DNA from: VYFG01 sp965203365
Lineage (GTDB): Bacteria > Pseudomonadota > Gammaproteobacteria > Arenicellales > Poriferihabitantaceae
Direction: 5' to 3'
NCBI GenBank assembly: GCA_965203365.1
Contig: OZ241878.1
Span: 1,612,001-1,676,000 of the forward strand
Length of the DNA stretch: 64,000 bases
This document shows positions 27,123 through 33,956 of the stretch, in pieces. Each line of letters starts with the position of its first letter. Position 1 is the first letter of the stretch. The translations under genes were made by a program, and so were the position numbers. Under the pieces are notes generated by a model, which had not been told where the DNA came from, searched no databases, and saw only the letters and a program-made list of their open reading frames with translations.

Positions 27123-27515
27123 TCAGTTACCAAAGGCAATCAGCCGGTCCGCCTGAATGCCAGCTTCGATCAGTTGTCCCAGCCCCGAAATCCGAAAACC
27201 CTCTGCAATGTTGTTGGCGTCCTTGCGATGGCGCTGCTGCTCGTCCGGATCCACGATACCCCGGCGTTGGGCAGCCGCCACACAAACCACCAGATCCAGT
27301 GCGTGCGCCGACGCCAGTTCGGACCAGCGCTGAACGATGTTTCGATCATCCTGGGGCGGTGTCGTCAGACGGGTGCCGTTATTCACGCCGTCATGATAGA
27401 AAAAGACCCGAATCACTTCGTGGCCTTGGGCCAAAGCGGCTCGAACGAAATGAAATGCGGTGTCACTGGCCTGATGCGTATAGGGCCCCTCATTGACCAC
27501 CACGGCAAATTTCAT
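27123..27515 (-). CDS. dsrE: DsrE, sulfur-accepting subunit of DsrEFH
   Basis: DsrE carries the active-site cysteine that receives persulfide sulfur from TusA and passes it to DsrC. The 130-residue protein has FFYHDGVNNGTRL and the active cysteine in LDLVVCVAAAQRRGI (about residue 78), as in TusD/DsrE. It starts 9 bases after the dsrB stop, the order found in sulfur oxidisers (dsrAB-EFH). Sulfate reducers lack dsrEFH, so this gene helps set the direction of the pathway. Confidence 0.95.
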   Translation of the reverse strand: MKFAVVVNEGPYTHQASDTAFHFVRAALAQGHEVIRVFFYHDGVNNGTRLTTPPQDDRNIVQRWSELASAHALDLVVCVAAAQRRGIVDPDEQQRHRKDANNIAEGFRISGLGQLIEAGIQADRLIAFGN

Positions 27516-27524
27516 ATCCTGATC

Positions 27525-28604
27525 CTACAGCCGGATGTAGGCGGAAGCGTTGAGACTTTTGCGGGAACCTCGCCAATTGTCAATGTGGTACTTGGTAAAC
27601 GGCAGTCCGGTCAATTCGAAAAAGCGAGGCCAGCCAATGCGGTCGATCCAGTCATTCATACGCTCCCAATCCTTGGCATCATTCTGATAGGCTTTCAGGA
27701 TCCGCTTGACGATGGCGGTGGCTTCCGGCCAGCGGGGAGGATTGTTGGGGACGCTCCCAGCCACCAGCTTTTGAAAGCTCGGCTTGCTACGGGCATTGGA
27801 ATGATTTCCGCCAACCCAGATCGCAAGCTTGGAATGCTCCGGATCGTTGATCTGCATCGGTGGGCAGGGCGGATAGCAGGCCCCGCAGCAGATACATTTC
27901 TTCTCATCCACCTCCAAGCTCGGTTTGCCATTGACCATGGCAGGCCGGATGGCGGCCACCGGGCAACGGGCCACCACAGAAGGACGTTCACACACATTGG
28001 CCACCAGGTCATGATTGATCTTGGGTGGCTTGGTGTGCTGTACATTGATGGCGATGTCGCCTTGCCCCCCGCAGTTGATCTGACAACAGGAGGTGGTGAT
28101 ATGCACCCGGTTGGGCATCCGGCAATTGCGGAACTCGTCAATGAGTTCATCCATCATGGCTTTCACCACACCGGAAGCATCCGTGCCTGGAATATCACAG
28201 TGCAACCAGCCCTGGGTATGGGAGATGGCCGTCACGGAATTGGCCGTACCGCCCACCACAAACCCTTCGCTCTCCAGGGCATCGATCAGGGGCTCCACCT
28301 TGGCTTCATCATCCACCATGTACTCGATATTGCTGCGGATCGTGAATCGCACATGACCATCCGCATACTGATCCCCGATATCACACAGCTTGCGCAGGGT
28401 GTAGACATCCAGAATCCGCTGGGTACCGGCCTTGACCGTCCACACCGACTCGCCACTGTAGGCATGGTGCACCAGCACACCCGGGCGGGGATGCTCATGA
28501 TACTTCCACTGACCGAAATTCCGGATCATCACGGGATGCATGTACTGCATGCCGTCCGGACAGCCCGACTCAATGGGGCGGCGCATCTCTGCAAGGTTTA
28601 CCAT
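27525..28604 (-). CDS. dsrB: Reverse dissimilatory sulfite reductase beta subunit
   Basis: DsrB holds the catalytically active siroheme-amide/[4Fe-4S] site of the alpha2beta2 enzyme. The 359-residue product has HITTSCCQINCGGQGDIAIN for the coupled cluster and the inserted ferredoxin domain CICCGACYPPCPPMQI. Sulfite-reductase repeat motifs such as VRFTIRSNIEY are also present. It follows dsrA after 65 bases and precedes dsrE by 9 bases. Confidence 0.97.
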   Translation of the reverse strand: MVNLAEMRRPIESGCPDGMQYMHPVMIRNFGQWKYHEHPRPGVLVHHAYSGESVWTVKAGTQRILDVYTLRKLCDIGDQYADGHVRFTIRSNIEYMVDDEAKVEPLIDALESEGFVVGGTANSVTAISHTQGWLHCDIPGTDASGVVKAMMDELIDEFRNCRMPNRVHITTSCCQINCGGQGDIAINVQHTKPPKINHDLVANVCERPSVVARCPVAAIRPAMVNGKPSLEVDEKKCICCGACYPPCPPMQINDPEHSKLAIWVGGNHSNARSKPSFQKLVAGSVPNNPPRWPEATAIVKRILKAYQNDAKDWERMNDWIDRIGWPRFFELTGLPFTKYHIDNWRGSRKSLNASAYIRL

Positions 28605-28669
28605 GACAATGTGTCTCTACTAGTCGATGTTGTGTTTCGAATGTCCGAACGTGGGATCCGCCATGTGGA

Positions 28670-29929
28670 TCAGCCGGCCAGTTTTTCCTCGCGCTTGCGC
28701 TCGAACCACTTGCGGGCTTCTTCATCCCAGCCATCCATCCGCACATAGGAACTTTCCCTAGGATGGTCCACCATGTTGGGATCGACATCGACCCCGATGC
28801 CTTCCAGAAAGTTCACGAGTCCGATCCGTTCGATCATTTCACCGCAGCGTTCATGCTCCAGACCGTTTTCTGCCCAGAAGTCAATGGTCTCCTCGGCGAT
28901 TTCCACGATGCGCTCATAATCCTCATCACTGTCCATCTTCATGAATGGGACGATAACCGTCCCCATGAGATCACCGATCTTGAGCGTCCGCTTGCCACCG
29001 ATCAGCAGGGTAACGCCCTTGTCGTCACCCGGATGCAACGCCTTGGGAATGACATTGAGACAATGCATGCACTTCACACAATTACGATCATCCACTTCAA
29101 TCCGGTCGTCATCGGTCAAAGTCAGGCAGTTGGTCGGACAGCGGGTGATCACATTGTCGATGACGTGCTGTCTGCCCTTCGCTTCCACATATTCCTTCAC
29201 GGCCGGTTGATCCACCTTGATCTCGTCTCGCCACGTGCCGATGACCGCGAAGTCGGCCCGCTCGATCGAGTTGGAACAGTCGTTCGGACAGCCGGAAATC
29301 TTGAACTTGAATTTGTAGGGCAAAGCCGGACGATGGACATCGTCGGTGAAGTTGTTCACCAATTCACGGTGCAGCCGCTGCTCGTTGGCACAGGACATTT
29401 CACAACGGGCCGCCCCCACACAAGACATCCCGGTCCGCACACAGGGGCCCGCCCCTCCGAGATCGAACCCGTAGTCGTTGATTTCATCGAAAAAATGCTG
29501 CGTGTTTTCAGTGGAGGTCCCGATGAACATGATGTTGCCAGTCTGACCATGGAAAGTGACCAGACCGGAGCCCCACTTTTCCCAGCTGTCCGCCAGTTGG
29601 CGCAGCATGTCGGTGGTGTAGTGATTGCCAGCGGGGGGTTGTACCCTTAGGGTATGGAACTCCTTGGAATCGGGAAACTGCTGGCCGACTTCGGAAAACC
29701 TGGGGATGATGCCCCCTCCATATCCGAAGACACTGACCGTGCCGCCCTTCCAGTAGCCCTTGCGGGTTTCATAGGAGTGTTCCAGCTGACCGAGCAGATC
29801 GTTGGCCATACCATTGACCCGCATATCGGGATGGTCATCCCGCAATCGCTTGATTCCGCTGATAAAGCTTGGCCACGGTCCATGCTCGAGTTCATCCAGC
29901 ATCGGGGTCGCATGTTTGGTATCGCTCAT
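28670..29929 (-). CDS. dsrA: Reverse dissimilatory sulfite reductase alpha subunit
   Basis: DsrA pairs with DsrB to oxidise DsrC-bound sulfane sulfur to sulfite in the cytoplasm. The start at ATG 29929 (MSDTKHATPMLDELE) has AGGAG about 11 bases upstream and matches homologues; the frame is open to 29998. The 419 residues include MSCVGAARCEMSCANEQ and KISGCPNDCSNS for the siroheme/[4Fe-4S] site, and the ferredoxin insert with CPTNCLTL and NCVKCMHCLNVIPKAL. It is the first gene of the fourteen-gene dsr operon. Confidence 0.97.
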   Translation of the reverse strand: MSDTKHATPMLDELEHGPWPSFISGIKRLRDDHPDMRVNGMANDLLGQLEHSYETRKGYWKGGTVSVFGYGGGIIPRFSEVGQQFPDSKEFHTLRVQPPAGNHYTTDMLRQLADSWEKWGSGLVTFHGQTGNIMFIGTSTENTQHFFDEINDYGFDLGGAGPCVRTGMSCVGAARCEMSCANEQRLHRELVNNFTDDVHRPALPYKFKFKISGCPNDCSNSIERADFAVIGTWRDEIKVDQPAVKEYVEAKGRQHVIDNVITRCPTNCLTLTDDDRIEVDDRNCVKCMHCLNVIPKALHPGDDKGVTLLIGGKRTLKIGDLMGTVIVPFMKMDSDEDYERIVEIAEETIDFWAENGLEHERCGEMIERIGLVNFLEGIGVDVDPNMVDHPRESSYVRMDGWDEEARKWFERKREEKLAG

Positions 29930-30078
29930 CGGTGATGGTCTCCTGGTACAGGGCTCCGGTCCGTTTCGCACACCTCTCTTGTCCGACAATCCAGCCATGA
30001 GATCAAACGGCCGGGGGACAAGGTGGCAAGTGGCAATGCAAAGCCAGTGAGTGGATCATGAGTAAATTGTCGCGATCT

Positions 30079-30107
30079 ATTATAACGGCAGGTGGGCTCC
30101 GTGTCCG
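30079..30107 (-). promoter_or_regulatory. Probable sigma70-type promoter of the dsr operon
   Basis: On the minus strand CGGACA (30107-30102) and TATAAT (30084-30079) are spaced 17 bases apart. Both hexamers and the spacing are identical to those found upstream of hemA. The predicted untranslated leader of dsrA is about 140 bases, long enough for post-transcriptional control. No transcription-start data are available. Confidence 0.45.
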
Positions 30108-30440
30108 AAAAGGATGAATCCCAGTCAGTCGCTTAAATCTGTCTTTTAGGCATTCCACACATTCTAGCGATGTTCCCCGATTACTCCAGTGCCCCAAAAG
30201 GATAGCGCCCGAAGGGGAATTATCTCCATGGGGATATAGACGTCAGCCCGCCGCTGGCGGAATGATCAAATCGTCAAGAGGCGCGTGGGCCGTCTGCCGG
30301 ATCGCCTGTCCTTCCCCGCCCTGTATCCATTCCTTCAAGTCTATTCCCAAATGGTGAATTCGGTGTTTTTCACCCATCACACCATACCCCAAGCCAGCCT
30401 CGCAGGCTCTCGTCATTCATACCATCACTCGCCTGGTCCC
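30108..30440. other. Divergent intergenic region upstream of the TauD-like gene
   Basis: This stretch should contain the promoter of the plus-strand operon, but I find no convincing element. The frame of the TauD-like gene is open from 30285; the extra 54 residues do not resemble homologues. Two imperfect copies of a CATTCATACCATCAC-like sequence, one inverted, flank 30408-30465 and could form a hairpin just before the start codon. Confidence 0.4.
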
Positions 30441-30446
30441 TTGGTG

Positions 30447-31352
30447 ATGAGTGATGAATGGTATGCGGATTGGCGCCAACACAAGCTGCCTTACCTCGAA
30501 AGCGCGTCGAGACCTTCATTCATTCCGGTCAAGGACCCCCAGCACCTGAGTGCGAGGGAACTGGCGGCCATGGCTTGCTCTGTCGAACGACATAATCTGG
30601 TGCTCTATGATTGTCCTAACAGGACAGACAAAGGATGGTCGGCCCAGGAAAGCAGACAAATCCTGATCGCGGTCTGTCGTCAGTTGGGTCTCACCCATCC
30701 ACTGACCAACCCCACTGCAGACCATGACGGCATCAGTTGCATTGAGGCCGTCCAAAGACGCGAAGGCCCAACAACGGGCGGTGACCGGGGGCGGTACATC
30801 CCCTTCTCCCATCAACGGCTCGACTGGCATACGGATGGCTATTACAACCCGGACCATCATCGGGTTCGCACTTTCGCCTTGCATTGTGTACGAAGAGCGG
30901 CCAGTGGAGGAGAAAATCGACTACTCGATCCGGACCTGCTCTATATTCTGCTTCGGGACCAATCTCCTGTCCTTGCTCATGCATTGAGCCATCCCGAGAC
31001 ATTGTGCATTCCAGCCGATGATCGTGACCCCGGCAGCGAACGGCGAGCCTTCCAAGGGGCGGTGTTCAGTCTGGACCCCGTTACCCGCACCCTATATACC
31101 CGATTCACCCGCCGACGTCACAATATCCAGTGGCGTGACGAGACCCACACACGAGCCGCCCTGGCGAGAATCGACTCGATTCTGGACCGGGCCCATCCCG
31201 CGATCCTCCGTCTGACCCTGAATCCGGGTCAAGGGATCATATGCCACAACCTGCTTCATTGTCGTACGGCCTTCACGGATCGGCCCGGTGAGGAAAATGG
31301 CAGACTGCTGTATCGTCTGCGTTATCACCAACGGATGACCATCTCTCGGTGA
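30447..31352 (+). CDS. TauD/TfdA-like Fe(II)/2-oxoglutarate oxygenase
   Basis: This predicted non-heme iron oxygenase couples 2-oxoglutarate decarboxylation to oxidation of an unknown substrate. The facial triad is visible: His and Asp in LDWHTDGYYNPDHH and the distal His in CHNLLHCRTAF, with the 2OG-binding Arg in LLYRLRYHQ. About 301 residues from ATG 30447 (MSDEWYADWRQHKL); GTG 30444 and TTG 30441 are alternatives. It opens the operon divergent from dsrA, and its stop overlaps the next gene's possible GTG start. The family is related to taurine dioxygenase, so a sulfonate substrate is possible but unproven. Confidence 0.85.
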   Translation: MSDEWYADWRQHKLPYLESASRPSFIPVKDPQHLSARELAAMACSVERHNLVLYDCPNRTDKGWSAQESRQILIAVCRQLGLTHPLTNPTADHDGISCIEAVQRREGPTTGGDRGRYIPFSHQRLDWHTDGYYNPDHHRVRTFALHCVRRAASGGENRLLDPDLLYILLRDQSPVLAHALSHPETLCIPADDRDPGSERRAFQGAVFSLDPVTRTLYTRFTRRRHNIQWRDETHTRAALARIDSILDRAHPAILRLTLNPGQGIICHNLLHCRTAFTDRPGEENGRLLYRLRYHQRMTISR

Positions 31353-32062
31353 TCATGAGCTATCTTGATCCGAACCTGGTGGACCTGGGAGCCGAATGCC
31401 AGGATGACGCCAAGACTTCCATGGCGGTACGGCAACGCCAAGCGAAACAGCTGTCACGCCAACTCGCAGATGCCTCCGACCACCACCCCGGACTGCGTGC
31501 GCGTCTGCTGACAGCGCTGGCCAGGGTTGAAATTGAGCTTCAACAGTGCGATCGGGCCTGGGATCACGCCCGGGAAGCTCTGCGCATTCATCTGGAAAGG
31601 GAGGACTGGGAGCAGTCTGTCGTCGCTTGTGATGTTCTGTTTTGCTGTGGAACAGAGGCGGCGTTGATCGCTCTCGGCCATGGGCTGTGGCTCGGTATTA
31701 CCTTCCCAATTGACCCCTCGATTACGGTGAGGCAGTTGATGCATGTCATCGAAGACACCCCGGAAGATTCAGATGGGGCGGCCGTGGCGGCGGCCGTCGC
31801 AGCTTATGTGGTGGAACTGCGATCAGATGGCTCCCGGCACGGCGAACTGTCCTTGACTACGGGACAACTCCTGAACGATGTGGCCCGACGACATGGCGAT
31901 GTCCAGGATGCCGCTGCATTTGATGTCTGGTTCCGTCGGCTAGAGTTGGACGATCCCAAAAAACTGCTGGTGCGGATGCGCAATATCATTGATGTCCTGG
32001 TCCAGGATCAGTGGTGGATCGACCGCGATGCATTGCAGGCAACCCTTCCCTTGGTGGACTGA
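31349..32062 (+). CDS. Uncharacterised helical protein of the dsr-flanking operon
   Basis: I do not recognise a named family. The 237-residue product is hydrophilic to mildly amphipathic and mostly helical. A TPR-like region lies at about residues 45-100 (LLTALARVEIELQQCDRAWD, HAREALRIHLEREDWEQSV) and an Ala/Val-rich helix around AAVAAAVAAYVVEL. There is no signal peptide. Translation can begin at GTG 31349, overlapping the oxygenase stop, or at ATG 31355. The next gene begins one base after its stop. The tight packing suggests that its role is tied to the Cas6-like and DsrC-like neighbours. Confidence 0.75.
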   Translation: MIMSYLDPNLVDLGAECQDDAKTSMAVRQRQAKQLSRQLADASDHHPGLRARLLTALARVEIELQQCDRAWDHAREALRIHLEREDWEQSVVACDVLFCCGTEAALIALGHGLWLGITFPIDPSITVRQLMHVIEDTPEDSDGAAVAAAVAAYVVELRSDGSRHGELSLTTGQLLNDVARRHGDVQDAAAFDVWFRRLELDDPKKLLVRMRNIIDVLVQDQWWIDRDALQATLPLVD

Positions 32063-32063
32063 C

Positions 32064-32756
32064 ATGCTGTGGGAAGAGCCCGCCAATGACCGGGCATTCG
32101 AGGTACCCAGAGATGTCATCGACCTCTCATTTCGCATTGCATGCCGTACCTTGCCTCTGGACCATGCCTGGATGCTGTATGAAAGCATTCGCCACCGGCT
32201 TCCCTGGATCGACGAGGATTCCAGAGTTGCCATCCATTCCATTCATGGTGCTGCATCCGGCAATGGTTGGATTCGCCCTCCCAACGAATCCGGCAGCTTG
32301 CTGCAACTTCCTCAAAGAACCCGGCTGTACCTTCGGATACCGTCCACCCGGGAACAGGAGGCACAAGCCCTCTCGGGACAAGAGCTCCGACTGGGTCCCT
32401 ACCGAATCCGAGTGGGGGATAGCCGACCGAAAACCCTGGTGCCCACGGACACCCTCTTCTCCCGTTCCGTGACCGATCAGTCGGTTCATGACGAAGAGGC
32501 CTTCACCCACTGGATGGCAGATCAACTCGGACAACGGGGTATTCGGCTGCGAAAGATGCTCTGTGGCCTGCAGCACACCATTCATCATCCACAGGGCATC
32601 CTCACCGCCCGCAGTGTCATGCTCTCGGATCTTGAGTATCATGCTGCCATTCGACTGCAGGAAACCGGGGTTGGAGACGAACAAAAGCTCGGATGTGGAA
32701 TCTTCCTGCCACACAAAAGTCTGGCCGCCGTGGGACTGCCCCAAGAGGACGGCTGA
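32064..32756 (+). CDS. Cas6/Cmx6-like RAMP protein without a CRISPR array
   Basis: The 230-residue product resembles the Cas6/Cmx6 family assigned to type I-MYXAN CRISPR systems. Shared features are the N-terminal VIDLSFRIACRTLPLDHAW, the block IHSIHGAASGNGWIRPP, TRLYLRIP, a LFSRSV segment, and the C-terminal glycine-rich loop GVGDEQKLGCGIFLPHK that RAMP nucleases use to bind RNA. Cas6 proteins cut CRISPR repeat RNA, but no repeats or other cas genes occur in this window, so the target here is unknown. It lies between the helical protein gene (one base away) and the DsrC-like gene (59 bases). The family call rests on my recognition of motifs, not on a search. Confidence 0.72.
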   Translation: MLWEEPANDRAFEVPRDVIDLSFRIACRTLPLDHAWMLYESIRHRLPWIDEDSRVAIHSIHGAASGNGWIRPPNESGSLLQLPQRTRLYLRIPSTREQEAQALSGQELRLGPYRIRVGDSRPKTLVPTDTLFSRSVTDQSVHDEEAFTHWMADQLGQRGIRLRKMLCGLQHTIHHPQGILTARSVMLSDLEYHAAIRLQETGVGDEQKLGCGIFLPHKSLAAVGLPQEDG

Positions 32757-32815
32757 ACCCTGGTCTTCCATCCGAAGAACCCGTTTGTCGACACGTTGAT
32801 TATCAGGAGTACGAC

Positions 32816-33157
32816 ATGAACATGACCGTGAACCATCGAACCATTGTCACCACGGACGAGGGGTACCTCGTCAACCCCGATGATTGGGATGAGGAGGTCG
32901 CCCGACAGATCGCAGCAGCCGAAGGCCTGACCTTGACGGATCGACACTGGGATGTCATCCGTTACCTGCGTGATGCATACTTCAACCACGGCGGCCACCA
33001 GCCGAACAACCGGATCATGGCCAAGGCCATGGCGGAAAAGTGGTCCGATGAGCAGGTCAGTGCCAGCACCCTTTTCGAGTTGTTTCCCGGCACCCCCAGC
33101 AAGCAAGCCGGACGGATCGGTGGACTGCCCGAAAGCAAACGCAAAGGGGGGTATTGA
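32816..33157 (+). CDS. DsrC/TusE-like protein lacking both cysteines (RspA type)
   Basis: The 113-residue product is a clear DsrC/TusE paralogue (DEGYLVNPDDWDEEVARQIA, TLTDRHWDVIRYLRDAYFNH). However, its C-terminus reads TPSKQAGRIGGLPESKRKGGY: the CysA position is glycine and the terminal Cys-Val is absent. It therefore cannot form the DsrC trisulfide. Such cysteine-free homologues have been called RspA and are proposed to be regulatory; the family keeps the helix-turn-helix-like fold. The start has AGGAG 6 bases upstream. True dsrC is at 25983 in the divergent operon. Confidence 0.9.
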   Translation: MNMTVNHRTIVTTDEGYLVNPDDWDEEVARQIAAAEGLTLTDRHWDVIRYLRDAYFNHGGHQPNNRIMAKAMAEKWSDEQVSASTLFELFPGTPSKQAGRIGGLPESKRKGGY

Positions 33158-33201
33158 GGCCCCCGATCCTTCCCACAGCCCACACTGCCAGTGCATCAAT
33201 C

Positions 33202-33405
33202 ATGAGCGAAAAGCAAGAGATCATCCAGAAACTGCTGGATATGCAGAGAAAATTCATCACCCTGGAGCAGACCGGAGGACTGAAACCCGAAGATTACTGT
33301 GATCCCGAATCCGGCGGCAAGCTTCAAGGATACCAATCCAATTACACCGACCTGGCCAACCAACTGGTGGAGATGGCACATGCCGAGAAGGGCTCCAAAC
33401 GTTGA
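33202..33405 (+). CDS. Small conserved-looking protein, function unknown
   Basis: Sixty-seven residues from ATG 33202, opening MSEKQEIIQKLLDMQRKFI and predicted to be largely helical and charged, with a YCDPESGGKLQGYQSNY centre. The frame runs back to 33154, but those codons do not look like a real N-terminus. It lies 44 bases after the DsrC-like gene and is probably the last gene of the divergent operon. I recognise no family. A TGAACTG/CAGTTCA inverted repeat spans its stop codon (33403-33435). Confidence 0.65.
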   Translation: MSEKQEIIQKLLDMQRKFITLEQTGGLKPEDYCDPESGGKLQGYQSNYTDLANQLVEMAHAEKGSKR

Positions 33406-33454
33406 ACTGACCATGCGCCCTGCGCCCACAGTTCAGCTCGCTCCATAGGACATC

Positions 33455-33610
33455 ATGGTGTCTGGACATGACAGTGCTTCCCTTCTGGCCCAGCCCAGAC
33501 TGTTCGCGCCAGCATCGGCATGGCGGGGTTTCCTGCTGCCCAAGGCAACATCAGAGGCCCCGGGAATGATCAATACCCTCAAACAGTCATTGGAAAAGCC
33601 AACTTCGTAA
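33455..33610 (+). CDS. Candidate 51-residue small protein
   Basis: An ATG at 33455 opens a 51-codon frame with G/C-biased third positions. Its product is SLLAQPRLFAPASAWRGFLL-like, then charged. AGGA lies 4-5 bases upstream, which is close but possible. It sits 49 bases after the 67-residue protein gene on the same strand. I recognise no family, and length alone cannot exclude chance. Confidence 0.28.
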   Translation: MVSGHDSASLLAQPRLFAPASAWRGFLLPKATSEAPGMINTLKQSLEKPTS

Positions 33611-33956
33611 ACGCCCAGTCACATGGTCTGGCCGCTGGTCGCCATCAGACAGAGCCCGACATACAGAATCAGCTTCGCCATGTCAGAGTCATAGCCCACT
33701 TCGACATGCTTAAACTGAGACTGAAATGCGAAGTGGCCCGAGGTGGTAGATTGAGTCGGTTGCCCTGGCCAATTCACTCTTCCGCCAGCCCCAGACGTCG
33801 GATCAAAATGGCAGTTGCAGGACACCAATCACAACCGACTCATCTCCAGTGCATTGACCGTATCAATTTCAGTACAATGACCTGGAGTCCGATGCGCGTT
33901 TTAGTGGCGTGACGTTCATATGGTATTTCCCTTGAGGGAAATGAATCCATCCTGTG
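33611..33956. other. Intergenic region with a short hairpin
   Basis: No gene is supported here. ATTTCCC (33925-33931) and GGGAAAT (33936-33942) form a perfect 7-base stem with a TTGA loop, 14 bases past the stop of the minus-strand amidinotransferase-like gene. It has no T-tract, so it is at best a weak terminator or mRNA-stabilising hairpin. Confidence 0.35.

Noticed and set aside
27069..28748. 559-codon plus-strand frame
   Set aside because: It is antisense to dsrB and dsrE, which have complete family motifs. The frame has no recognisable domains and reflects the codon bias of the real genes.
30285..33610. CRISPR array near the Cas6-like gene
   Set aside because: I looked for regularly spaced 25-40 base direct repeats around the gene and elsewhere in the window and saw none.
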